From contig JAUFOR010000001.1 of NCBI GenBank assembly GCA_040285745.1, positions 992,001 to 1,056,000 on the forward strand: 64,000 bases of DNA, written 5' to 3'. The position numbers and the translations under genes were made by a program. The stretch's first letter is position 1. The number at the start of each line of letters is the position of its first letter. The notes beneath the pieces were generated by a model. It was not told the origin of the DNA. It saw only the letters and a list, made by a program, of their open reading frames with translations, and did not search any database. This DNA comes from Barthelona sp. PCE. Lineage: Eukaryota; Metamonada: BaSk clade. Shown here piece after piece: positions 52,299 through 62,300 of this stretch.

Positions 52299-52406
52299 TG
52301 CAACTCCAAGAATAAACAATCATCTGGTAGAAAATTTTTTTTAAAATCAAAATTATTACGTTCACTATCATTCAATGTTACAACATTAGTAAATCTATAA
52401 TCTATA
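52299..52406 (-). repeat. right arm of long inverted repeat
   Basis: Reverse complement of the left arm at 46685-46812: 46 of 48 matches in the outer block (52359-52406) and 18 of 18 in the inner block (52299-52316). Its outer end lies only 13 bp from the stop of the 52419 gene, so any insertion happened right at that gene's 3' end. Confidence 0.75.
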
Positions 52407-52418
52407 ATGGTTCTTTGA

Positions 52419-54326
52419 TCACATTATATTGTAAAATATTTCAATTTCTGTGCAATCTGGACTAACTATTGATTGTAAAGGTAATGCTTCAAAAGTTTCA
52501 TCTATTGTGTTATAGTTTTTATCAAAAATCATATGCGACACTTCAATGGCAGAGTTCTTCACAGTTGAGCTCATTCTAACGATATGGAAAGGATCAACAG
52601 AAAATATTCGAGATATTGACTCAAAAAAGAAGTTTTCTCTAATTTTGGCACTATGAACGGCCCATAGTTCCTCATTCAAAAAGTTAAACACAGTTTCACC
52701 ATAGATAAACGATGTTTCACTGATAAAACAAGAAAAGAATGATCGGTGATCCGTCAAACCATGAGCATCAGTGTATTTTTCTATAACACTACGTTCTGTA
52801 TCATAAATGAGAATTATGAGATCATCATAGTTGTGTAATACGGCCATATGCGGATTATGTGGGTTAATAAAGACTTCAGATTTGTCAGTGATGAGATCCA
52901 CATAAATAAACTCTTTGCGCTCATCAATATCGCAAACTCCGACCCTATATCCAGCCTGAACCCACAAAAGAGAGCCATATAGTCGTAACAATGTCGGTTC
53001 AGATCCAAATGTGTGTATTTTCTCATCATCCACAAAAAGTTCATTGATGAAAGTCCATGCAACGATAGAACTATTAAAGGCGAACAAAGTTGAGGCAGAT
53101 AACGCTTGTGAACAGCTACAAACATGTAACACTACTCTATTCTGATTATAAACATAAAGACTTTTGTTTTCGTTCTGCACGAGAAAGAGGATGTTCTTCG
53201 CCTTTCTGTCGGGCTCTGCTGCCAGAAGTCTGTTGGGTGAGACGGCAGAAATATGAAGCGTGGAGTACCGTTTGAGAAAATCGCATATTAGAAAACAAGA
53301 AGGCAATTTTTGAACTACACTTCCATCTGCCATGTAATTAAGATACATACCATCAGAGATGTTACAAACAAACGAATTACAGGTCTCAAAGCGGAATTCA
53401 AAAATATCATTCTTAGTAATACTCTTTGTGAAATAAAATTGCTCTCTCTCACAATAAACCTTTTCCATAGCAATACTAGCACATTTTCCCACGAGATTTA
53501 GCTCTGAATCGACACATACAGTGTTGCTAAAACGGTTAAGATAGATTATCCCGTTGTGTGTGTATGCAACTTTGGGCATATAGTCGATTGGTAGTTTCTG
53601 CAGCATTTCTTCACTATAACATCCTGTAGCGCGGTCATATTCGACTTTGATTGTGGCATTTGTAAGGGCGTAATATCCAATAGGATTGGTTGAGTTGATG
53701 ATGGCAAAGTGTAGGTATCCGTCTTGTAGTAGCTCGCAGTCATGCTCCGTGAATGTCAGCTTCTCACTGTCTATATCAAAACGCATGTATGCCAGCACAT
53801 GTTTGAATGGTTTTCCGGGAATTGTTTTCGTGAGTGCAACTGGTATAACTTCGTTTACCATGAAAATCTGAGTTTCGCATCGATATAAACAATCAATAAC
53901 TTCAATTCTATCATTTTTAATATCCAAAAGACTAAAGGTCGAGGTACTCAGATCTTGAAACAAAACATGATGAAAACCCATTGGTAGATAACCCCTTGTC
54001 GGACATTTGGTGTTTTCATACTCACAAACTGCTGTGAATTTTGAGTTTTGAACAGTGTAATAGGTCACAATGTGACCATTACAAGAAATGTAAAGGTGTT
54101 GGTTGCAAAAAAGACATTTATAAACAGGAAACTCCGAAGAATGCACAACATCACCAGGGACGATTGTGGTTGTTGATATGGGAAGATTGTTATCCCTATA
54201 TTCAATAAAAAAATTCCCATTCCCAATGTCAGTAGTAAGATTATTACTTGACATATTATATTGGAAAAAAGAGCCAAAACAGTTGAAAATTAAAGAAGTA
54301 GGTTGAAGTAATAGTTGCAAATCCAT
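52419..54326 (-). CDS. propeller-like protein, family A member
   Basis: 635 residues if the first ATG (54324-54326) is used; the second (54252-54254, MSSNNLTT) gives 611 and may be the better start because the first 24 residues look like AT-derived filler. The body is beta-strand-like throughout, with blocks similar in pattern to the genes at 30346 and 43811 (YRVGVCDIDERKEFIYVD, LIILIYDTERSVIEKY, SFIYGETVFNFL). Several Cys occur in the first 130 residues (KCLFC, CEYENTKCP) but no proven zinc site. No WD or Kelch motif. The stop is TGA at 52419-52421. Function unknown. Confidence 0.73.
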   Translation of the reverse strand: MDLQLLLQPTSLIFNCFGSFFQYNMSSNNLTTDIGNGNFFIEYRDNNLPISTTTIVPGDVVHSSEFPVYKCLFCNQHLYISCNGHIVTYYTVQNSKFTAVCEYENTKCPTRGYLPMGFHHVLFQDLSTSTFSLLDIKNDRIEVIDCLYRCETQIFMVNEVIPVALTKTIPGKPFKHVLAYMRFDIDSEKLTFTEHDCELLQDGYLHFAIINSTNPIGYYALTNATIKVEYDRATGCYSEEMLQKLPIDYMPKVAYTHNGIIYLNRFSNTVCVDSELNLVGKCASIAMEKVYCEREQFYFTKSITKNDIFEFRFETCNSFVCNISDGMYLNYMADGSVVQKLPSCFLICDFLKRYSTLHISAVSPNRLLAAEPDRKAKNILFLVQNENKSLYVYNQNRVVLHVCSCSQALSASTLFAFNSSIVAWTFINELFVDDEKIHTFGSEPTLLRLYGSLLWVQAGYRVGVCDIDERKEFIYVDLITDKSEVFINPHNPHMAVLHNYDDLIILIYDTERSVIEKYTDAHGLTDHRSFFSCFISETSFIYGETVFNFLNEELWAVHSAKIRENFFFESISRIFSVDPFHIVRMSSTVKNSAIEVSHMIFDKNYNTIDETFEALPLQSIVSPDCTEIEIFYNIM

Positions 54327-54430
54327 ATTTTCTTTTTTTTCATTACTTTTTGGGGTGATTAAGTTGAATCATTTACGGGGTTAATTTTTTCTGAGTAGTT
54401 TTTAGTTGTGTTAAAAGTTTTTGAGGTTTT

Positions 54431-55654
54431 TTATTCAAAATTTTTTAAATCAATGCGTTGTGATTTCAAAGGAGTAGATGAGTAAGGCCAAGCCTTTCTC
54501 TTCCGCAATGTGATGTGCATTTCGGCGTCACATGTGAAATATCTGGTTGTTTTACCGTCTCGAATTTTTTTTTTGCGTTTTGGTGTGATTTTAATCTGCA
54601 AAGGATTTTGTTTCATTTTGGGCTTGGGGCTTGGGTGCCAAGTTTCTGTAATTCTGAAAGGTATTCTTCTCTCTCCTTTCTCTACAGCAAATTTTTTGTA
54701 GCTGTGGTAAAGTTTTAAGTTAAATATTCCGGCATGAGATGATTTTTTTGCATAGTTTTCTGTGCTTCTAACAACATTTTCCCACAATCTAGCCTCTTTA
54801 TCACTGGTTGCTATGTTACGCGCAAGCGTTTTGATGGTTCTCAAATCTCTGTAGATTTCTGCATCATTTTGATCACCCTCAAAAGTGATTTTCACAGTGT
54901 GTTCTGCCTTGGACTGAACCATTCTACTTAGATATTTGGGGTATTGGCTCTGTTTCTTTTGCATCTCAGCTTCCCACATGGTGAGGGGAAACTCAATTGC
55001 GAAAAGTAGTTCGAGAATGCGAAGTATTTTGTCTTCTGGGAGTTTAGTATGGAATTGAATTAAATTGACACTGAAATTGCATTGCGCCACCGCATGAAGT
55101 ATAAGATTAATGTCATTTGGCGATACACAAACGAGTGGTTTTTTCTGTAGCTTTGATGATTTTTTTTTTGTATGTGGATTTCGTTTTCCAATTAGTTGTT
55201 TTTGCCTTTCAGGAGGAAATTTCTTGACACAGACGGTACAGATCGGATCATGAAGAGATTTTTTGTGAAGAAATACTGTTGTGGAAAGAGCATTTTTGCA
55301 TAGACAGCATTTCATTATATTCGGCTTATTTCTTGGTTTTAACTTAGTTTTGGGCTTATGCTTGGCTTTTGACTTCTGTTTGTACTTCTGTGGAGCTGAT
55401 ACAACTTCTACTGGATTTTGTTTTTCTTTTTTCTTTAAGACCAAATGGGTACCGTTGCACAATACAGAGAATAATTCCTCTATTTCAACAACGTTTAAGT
55501 GGCGAGATATGTTTTTAATAAGGTATTCTGCTTTTTCCAAGGTTATTTTTAACTTCTTAGCTATTGATGCCTTTTTTGATTGAAGCTGTTGCAAACCAAG
55601 ACCTCTATGTGCCATGACAACCGCAATAAATTTTTTTTTGTTAATTTCATACAT
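54431..55654 (-). CDS. basic protein with CxxC zinc-binding pairs
   Basis: 407 residues; an alternative start lies 13 codons further in (MAHRGLGLQQLQ), which is plausible because the first 13 residues look AT-derived. The protein is strongly basic. A helical part (residues 15-75) is followed by a Lys/Pro-rich linker (KQKSKAKHKPKTKLKPRNK) and two CxxC pairs, CCLC and CTVC about 22 residues apart, suggesting a zinc ribbon. More globular sequence then follows, and the tail is basic (KRKKK, LRKRKAW). Nucleic-acid binding and a nuclear or nucleolar site are inferred from composition. No family recognised. Confidence 0.65.
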   Translation of the reverse strand: MYEINKKKFIAVVMAHRGLGLQQLQSKKASIAKKLKITLEKAEYLIKNISRHLNVVEIEELFSVLCNGTHLVLKKKEKQNPVEVVSAPQKYKQKSKAKHKPKTKLKPRNKPNIMKCCLCKNALSTTVFLHKKSLHDPICTVCVKKFPPERQKQLIGKRNPHTKKKSSKLQKKPLVCVSPNDINLILHAVAQCNFSVNLIQFHTKLPEDKILRILELLFAIEFPLTMWEAEMQKKQSQYPKYLSRMVQSKAEHTVKITFEGDQNDAEIYRDLRTIKTLARNIATSDKEARLWENVVRSTENYAKKSSHAGIFNLKLYHSYKKFAVEKGERRIPFRITETWHPSPKPKMKQNPLQIKITPKRKKKIRDGKTTRYFTCDAEMHITLRKRKAWPYSSTPLKSQRIDLKNFE

Positions 55655-55815
55655 AAGTGAGATGAAAAATGTGAAAGCAGGTCTTTTTTGCGCTTTTGGG
55701 ATTTACAAACTTTTTGTCAGTTTTAAAGGGTACACAAAACAATTTCACGTGTAGTAGTTAAGTAACGCTGGGTGTTTCAAATGATTCTTAATTTTCTTCC
55801 TTTTCTTGGGATTTT

Positions 55816-57789
55816 ATGCAGGTTTTTAATCGGAAATTGTTTATAGATGTGTGTGAACAGATAAGTACTTGCAAGCTAGTTGAGACTCAGCATTCATTAT
55901 TCACAACAATGACTGATGCATTCAAAGATACAAATTTCATGTTAGACGAGGGTATAATTGAAGCAATAGAAAACGCAGCAAATAGTGTAGTCGATCCAGA
56001 TGTTCTTGCAGAGTTTTTAAAAACATTTCTTCTCATTTTTGAAAGTTCTGTGGAGGAAAAGCAGGATATAGTTCCAACATTCGAGTTTGATACATATCCA
56101 TCCCATGAATTCGTGTTTGAGAAGTATAGGAATGCAAGGATTCCAGATAATGTTTTGATTGAGTTTGGTTTATGTAATGTTGCTCCGTTCCCTACTTCAT
56201 TGAACATGTCACAGTCTCTATGGACAGGTATAGCTATTCGTGCTTTCAACACAAGGCATGTTTTTTGTTGCTGTTATGCTCTGAAACTGTTGCTCTTCAC
56301 TGGTGTTGATTATTCAATTTTAGAAGAAAATGTGCTTTTTATGAACCGTCTCCTGGAGTTCTTTGAAAACGGCATGGCAGATTTTCTCGTGCCCTTCATT
56401 CTCGATTTTTTTCTTGTTTTGTTCAAGAGCAATGTCAAGAAGGACATTTTCATTAATATTTTTGTGTTTAATAAGGGTTTTGATGCGTTATTAAGATGTT
56501 ATAAGAGCGATAATCGACTTATGGGATCTAACTTTGTTCTCCAAAATTTCGAAATTCTTCACATCGTTATTACCCACAAAAATATGAGAGATATCTTCAT
56601 AATGAGTGACTTTTTCAGTGTTCTAGTGGAAGATGCGTCAATATTTCAGAAATTACAGTGCCGAATGAACGAGGATGAAGTGATAAAGATAACTCAAAAT
56701 CTAACGTTATATTTGAGATGCTTGAATGAAGTATACAACACAGAAGAAGTATTTTGCAGTTTACTTCGGATATGCAGTACGTGCACTCGATGTTTCTCTG
56801 AAGTGAAGTTTTACGAACTATACGCCGAAATGGTCAAGTATATTTCGTGTTTCAGTTCAACTTATCTCCAGGTTAAGATTGATTCAGAGGTTTTTTTAGG
56901 ATGTTTCTCTGTCATATTACATTTCCAAGTATTTCTTTTACGGTCACATATAGGAAGTTATGATAGTTTTATTTGTAATTTGTTGAAGATGATGAAATTG
57001 GCATTCGATATAGCAGACAGCGACACACAGTTACAATTAATTAATCTAATACTGCAATCTTTGGTTTATTGGGCACAGGATAACAAGAGGAGTGCAATGC
57101 TGGATTCCAGACATGAGGACCTGGTCTTCTTGTTTGTTGAATTGCTGTTGCACTGCGATTTTCAGACATTCATGACAGACAGAATGAGTGAAGCGCTCCT
57201 TCACTGTATATGTGTATGCGTGGCTTTGAACAATTTCCACATTCTTATCGGTTGTTTATTGCTGGGTATTGAAATTGCACGAAAGTTGCCGAATGCCTTG
57301 AAGCAGAAGTTTGCGTTTTTTTTCTCGCCTTCCTTCACCGTTTCCCGTATGGCGAAGCCTTTATTTGTCTTTCTGAAACGGGAAATGCTTGAATGTTATG
57401 TTGTCACGAATGAAGAAACGAAAGATTGCGAAGTTTTCTTTGTTGAATTTATCAATACAGAATTCTTCCACCCTCTCATCAAGGATCGATTCACTTTATT
57501 GTACAACAAACACTTTGGCAAGGAGAGTTGGCTTGAAGACGTAAACAATAGATCGATCGTTGATGTGCTTGATGAGTTCAAGGTTATGAGCAGATCGTTT
57601 AAGTTCATCACAGAGCAGAACAGCAGGCTAAGCATGGACTATGACCAGCTTAACAGGACATACAATACACTGAGTACAGATCACACTGATCTTTTGGATC
57701 TAATGGCAGATTTGTACTACGAGAATGAGGAGTTGAAACAGAGCCAGTTCGCTAGAGTTATGGATGTAGAAGATTCATTCATTAATTAA
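55816..57789 (+). CDS. helical-repeat protein with C-terminal coiled coil
   Basis: 657 residues, Leu/Phe/Cys-rich, made of many amphipathic helices from residue 40 to about 560 in a HEAT/armadillo-like texture. The end (about 590-650) is a coiled coil (NSRLSMDYDQLNRTYNTLSTD, YYENEELKQS). The layout, an armadillo-like head followed by a coiled coil, occurs in p115/Uso1-type tethers and some formin-related proteins, but no signature supports a specific family. The gene is intronless and ends 9 bp from the convergent NAD kinase gene. Confidence 0.7.
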   Translation: MQVFNRKLFIDVCEQISTCKLVETQHSLFTTMTDAFKDTNFMLDEGIIEAIENAANSVVDPDVLAEFLKTFLLIFESSVEEKQDIVPTFEFDTYPSHEFVFEKYRNARIPDNVLIEFGLCNVAPFPTSLNMSQSLWTGIAIRAFNTRHVFCCCYALKLLLFTGVDYSILEENVLFMNRLLEFFENGMADFLVPFILDFFLVLFKSNVKKDIFINIFVFNKGFDALLRCYKSDNRLMGSNFVLQNFEILHIVITHKNMRDIFIMSDFFSVLVEDASIFQKLQCRMNEDEVIKITQNLTLYLRCLNEVYNTEEVFCSLLRICSTCTRCFSEVKFYELYAEMVKYISCFSSTYLQVKIDSEVFLGCFSVILHFQVFLLRSHIGSYDSFICNLLKMMKLAFDIADSDTQLQLINLILQSLVYWAQDNKRSAMLDSRHEDLVFLFVELLLHCDFQTFMTDRMSEALLHCICVCVALNNFHILIGCLLLGIEIARKLPNALKQKFAFFFSPSFTVSRMAKPLFVFLKREMLECYVVTNEETKDCEVFFVEFINTEFFHPLIKDRFTLLYNKHFGKESWLEDVNNRSIVDVLDEFKVMSRSFKFITEQNSRLSMDYDQLNRTYNTLSTDHTDLLDLMADLYYENEELKQSQFARVMDVEDSFIN

Positions 57790-57798
57790 CTGAACTAA

Positions 57799-59268
57799 CT
57801 AAGTAAACGTATTGGTTTTTGGCGGTTTTGCCATTGATTTCTGAACCGGACGAATATTCCAGTTTAAGCAGGAAGTGAGGGAAGAGAACCAGTCGCGTAT
57901 CTGTGACTGCTTTGCAACACACGGAACGGGGTAAGGGGATGACAAAATGACGATTGAATCACCATTTTTCAGCTCATGAGTGTTGCGGCCGTCAAATGTG
58001 CAAAAGATAGAGGTAGAGGAATCTGAATCCACAATGAGCTCAATTTTGGAAGAAAGGGGCACGATAATAGGTCGTAGAGAAAGCATCTGACTGGCAATGG
58101 GTGTGATTAAAACAGAAGGAACGGCTGGATGTACGCAGCAACCGCCAGCACTTAGGCTGTACGCTGTTGATCCGGTTGCAGTTGCGATGAGCACGCCATC
58201 ACCAACGATTCTTGTAGCGGGAATACCATCTATCTTGAGAATCAAGTTCTCAATAAAATTACCGTTTGTGCTACATAAATGTTGAATTTCGAGAGAACGC
58301 TGTACAGCAACCTCGTTAAGCACAGTGAGAGTCTTTGGTTGTGCGGATACACTCTTTTGAAATATGATACATGAGAGACGATCGCGCAACAGTGTTAGAA
58401 AACGACCGTTAAGAACTGTGTTGAGCCCGTTGCTGAGAATATCTGTGCGTGTAAATGGCGTCAAGAATCCCAAAGAACCCATGTTTACGGGAACTACAGG
58501 GGGTACAGCTTTTCTAAACATGTTTACGGCATAAATAACCGTACCATCACCTCCTAAAGTCACTACAAAATCAATTGAGCTGGAACCACAGTAATGGAAC
58601 GCGTTGAAGTCATCAGGGTTGCTAGGTATTGGGAGCACAGCCTGGCGTTCCTCTGTAGACAGTACGTGTTCGATTTCGGCAATGACTGCGATTTCAAGAA
58701 GAACGTTTATGCCCCTCGATATGAGTTCCTGAACAACGTGGCATGTTAGTTCTGTCGATGCAATATCCTTTGGCTTCTTAATGATGAGGACGTTGCTCGG
58801 TGGTCTCTCCCACTCAATACGTTGAGTTCCCAGAGCGCTAATACCAACGTGTCTGATACCAGCAGATGTGGGGTCAATGGCAGTTGTAGTGGTTAGTGGA
58901 AGATCAGGCGTAATCATCGAGGATGGTTTTCGCACCAGTTTTATGCCAACTTTTGAAGCTGCACCTTCACGTTTTGGTGCTGGAGATGGTAGTACTGGAA
59001 GAGGCACACAGTCTTCAGGCATCGATACAGATTGAGTTGAAGCACTACGTCGAAGTTCGGTCAGAGATTGCTCAGAACCCATCGTGACGAGACGATGATG
59101 TCTGTTTCTCTTGGGTGCATGGTAGAATGCGGAACATTCATGACAATAACAACAGTTGCATTCGTTGCAGAAAATATTTGCATCAACAACTTTGCATTTA
59201 TCGCAGATTTGACGATCTGAAACAGTTTCTAATGCATCCAGAGATTGAGATTTCCCTATCTCCAACAT
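57799..59268 (-). CDS. B-box zinc finger fused to NAD kinase
   Basis: 489 residues. NAD kinase uses ATP (or polyphosphate) to make NADP from NAD. Residues 22-58 form a B-box-like zinc finger with Cys22, 25, 34, 37, 42, 45 and His50, 57/58 in the C-x2-C-x8-C-x2-C-x4-C-x2-C-x4-H order. A disordered Ser/Pro/Arg-rich linker follows to about residue 150. The kinase domain carries GGDG at 239-242 in VTLGGDGTV, then NMGSLGFLTPF, then ATATGSTAYSLSAGG around 365-378 and the closing region VLITPIASQMLSLRPI. All key NAD-kinase motifs are intact. A B-box fused to NAD kinase is not an architecture I know. There is no gap or in-frame stop between the two parts. Confidence 0.92.
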   Translation of the reverse strand: MLEIGKSQSLDALETVSDRQICDKCKVVDANIFCNECNCCYCHECSAFYHAPKRNRHHRLVTMGSEQSLTELRRSASTQSVSMPEDCVPLPVLPSPAPKREGAASKVGIKLVRKPSSMITPDLPLTTTTAIDPTSAGIRHVGISALGTQRIEWERPPSNVLIIKKPKDIASTELTCHVVQELISRGINVLLEIAVIAEIEHVLSTEERQAVLPIPSNPDDFNAFHYCGSSSIDFVVTLGGDGTVIYAVNMFRKAVPPVVPVNMGSLGFLTPFTRTDILSNGLNTVLNGRFLTLLRDRLSCIIFQKSVSAQPKTLTVLNEVAVQRSLEIQHLCSTNGNFIENLILKIDGIPATRIVGDGVLIATATGSTAYSLSAGGCCVHPAVPSVLITPIASQMLSLRPIIVPLSSKIELIVDSDSSTSIFCTFDGRNTHELKNGDSIVILSSPYPVPCVAKQSQIRDWFSSLTSCLNWNIRPVQKSMAKPPKTNTFT

Positions 59269-59350
59269 AAAAATGTAAGAGAGATGGATGAATGGTAAAA
59301 AAGATGAAACAGAAACTGTGAGTTTTTATTTACGACAAAAAATGAATCAT

Positions 59351-62300
59351 CTATCCGCTATTTGCTCTAGCAATAAAGGATTCAATTAAATTAGAGTGCT
59401 TCTCAAAAATAGAACACTTTTTGACACGATGAGTAATGATTTCAAATGTAGCTGTTGTAACAGCCCATGAAATACAACCCATGGTAGAACAACGCTCCAT
59501 AAGACACCTTAAGATGATCTCACGTTTAGCATTTGTTACCCCTGCTTGATCCCATAGAGTTGTAAAGATGGTGTAAATGAGTGATGATTCAAGACCCATA
59601 TAGCTCATATGATCTGTGAGACACGCAACAGTGTTGTAAGCAATTTGGTTGGAACAATTCATCAGCCCCATGAAGAAGTTCCAGAAGATAGAGTATCGCT
59701 TATGATTGAAGTTTGGTTCTGAATCCATGTGATCGCGGTGAATAATAAAGAATTCTAACCAGAAGTATAACACAGAGTCGATGGCTTGCTCAAGGTATGG
59801 GAATATGTGCTCTGAAGGAACGAGACCGTTAAGCTCACCATTAAGAGGATAAGTGCTTGTAGTCTTCGTAATGCTACGAATAAGCTGTGAAGTCTGGCTG
59901 GGATCGTTGCCATATATAAACTGCTTGATATACTCAAACAAAACAACGCGTTCATTGTTAGCAACGGGCATTTTGATGTTAAGCAGGGTACTACGACGTG
60001 TCAACAACATAAGGTTAAGGTTTACGGTGCTGCATACCTCATCAACTGTTGTGAATTTGTAAAGCTGGTTGAAAGTTACCTTATTATGAATATTTTCGTT
60101 TGCTGTGATTGAGTTCTTAGGGAAAACGTCACAGATGAGGTTGCGAAGGAATATGCACGTAGGTGGGATGTAGTACAGGAATGCAATACCATGTGTGATG
60201 AGGAATCCAGGGAAGGATTTCTTTAGGGAAGCAAACACCTTAACGACAATAACATACAGATCCATCACTTCATCAGGGATTGACTTTAGGTCCTCAGTTA
60301 ACAGCGGTTGCAAGAACTGGAGGACACACTTGATGAGTGAGAATGCCAGTGGTGCAATATGGGTGACAGTGTTCTGATCAATGTTATTGAGTAAATACAT
60401 TACCAACAACCGGTTTGTACTCAACAGCAAGAAAGAATGCGTGAAAGAGGGTACCTTAAGTGGTTGAACACTGACGAGGTGGCGTACGTATACCCTTAAC
60501 AACTCTTGGCGAACGTGATAGAAAGGTTCATAAGCAAACACATACACGAGGATATTGTAAAAGAAGCGGAAATAGATGCTTTGGCGGATGACTCCCATTG
60601 CCTTTGCCTCCTGATCCATGAGCGTGGTGAGTTCCTTGAGAATGAGATCTAACAGCACAGCACAGTTATCAGCTGAAAATCCAATGAGGAACAGGTACCA
60701 GAAAATGGACATCGAATCGACAGGTACTACGTTATATACACTAGGGTCTTCATTTTCAACATCTGCAGCCTTCTGCACTGACCAAATGAACGAAAAACGA
60801 ACGACAGCGGTGAACTGAGCCATGGACAGGAAGGATAGGTTGCGCCAAAGAGAGAAAAATGCACCGAACGATTCAAGATTCAATCCCTGGTTAAGGACGT
60901 ACAGCATCTTTTCCTCATGATCGATGGAACAATCGTCTGTGAAGATCGTGTTGTTCTCTATGAGCTGCGCCATTAAACAGTGCGTGAACGAGTTGAATGT
61001 GTCTCCCAATAACTGCTTATGGTCGGGCAAGAAGTGATCGACATCATGGTTATGGTAGATGTTCCATACCTTTTTTAAGAATTTCAGCAGTGTCGTCCCA
61101 ACATTGTGCTTGGCAAGAACAGAAGTGAATCTCTTGTGAGAGAAGAGACTGGCCATGTATGAGAGTAAGTTAACCATGGAAGTATTCAAAGGGATAGCAC
61201 ATTCCTCAATCAACAAACGGTTGATAAAAACAATGATGGATTCAAGCGTGTCAAAAAAGACAACGCTATTCCCTTCACTCGCTGTTTTGAGCATTTTAAC
61301 AAGCTCTCCAAGCAAATACTTAATGTTGAGTAACTTTCTAGCATACAAAATCCCAAAGACACTGCATGTCTTGACGTCATACCAATTAGGCCTCTGAATG
61401 ATGCATTTCACAACTTGCAACGCAATGTTGTTAGAGATCAATCGCATAGAACTGAGCCAATCTAGTTGTTGGATGAAGCGCTTTGAATCACTCAAGAAAT
61501 GTGAGAAGAGAGCAGAAATCTCGTTAGGAAGGATGGCACTAACAACAGAGGCACGGTTAGGAAGAAGCTTGAAGTACCAGACGTTTTTAGCTTCGACAAC
61601 GGATGTGATAAACTGCTTTTGTTGTTTGAAATCATAGTTGAAAACTTCATTAATATGGCCGCTGATTATGAACTTGTTAACTGAATGTAGGAAATACTGA
61701 CGCTGGTTGTAGTTCAGGTACGTTGGATGATATTTCAAGTAATGAGGAAGCATATTGTTCTCAAGCTTATCGCGCTTCTTATTGTTAGCGTGTACGGTGC
61801 GCATATGCTCAATGATGAGCATGAGGAACTCAGTACCCAAATGAGCATAAGCTTTCTTACAGTTCTCAAGGAATCTACTCTCGAAAGATCCAATTTCCTT
61901 CTTTGTGAAAAGCATGAAGAATTTTCTAAACTTCTTGTGAATAAGCAACTCTAAATTCTTGAAAAAGAATGAAAAATAGCGATCAATGATCTTCTGGAGG
62001 TTATCAAAGTCCTCAACATGACTGAACTCCTTCTCGATGACGGTAACAAGCACTTTTAGATAAGTGTTTTGAATGTGGTGTTGTACCTGTTCGTATGCAA
62101 ACTCCATGGCGTTTCTGGCCAGCTCAGAGTTATCGTCCACCTTCACCGGTTGAACAACGCGTGGCTCAACGACGCGCACAGGTAGTTTCAAGAACATACT
62201 TGCCTTTCCATAAGGCTGAACCACGCCATCAGATATAGCATCCTTTACGTTCATCTGATTGCTAAGGATCTTAATCTGCAGCGTGACCTTGCTGGGGGTA

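Larger units (their letters stand above)
46685..52406. mobile_element. hAT-type element or composite island bounded by inverted repeats
   Basis: The region between the inverted arms contains the hAT-type transposase pseudogene (its 3' end 137 bp from the left arm), then 1.9 kb of non-coding DNA with an intact tRNA-Ile and two structured repeats before the right arm. Most hAT elements carry short terminal repeats (under 30 bp) and 8-bp target duplications; the arms here are longer, and I see no duplication. The arms may therefore be an outer structure unrelated to the transposase. Composition is more AT-rich than the flanking genes. Confidence 0.5.

Noticed and set aside
46677-52414. Target-site duplication around the inverted-repeat island
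   Set aside because: The bases outside the two arms (ending CCAAA on the left, starting ATGGTT on the right) do not match in direct orientation.
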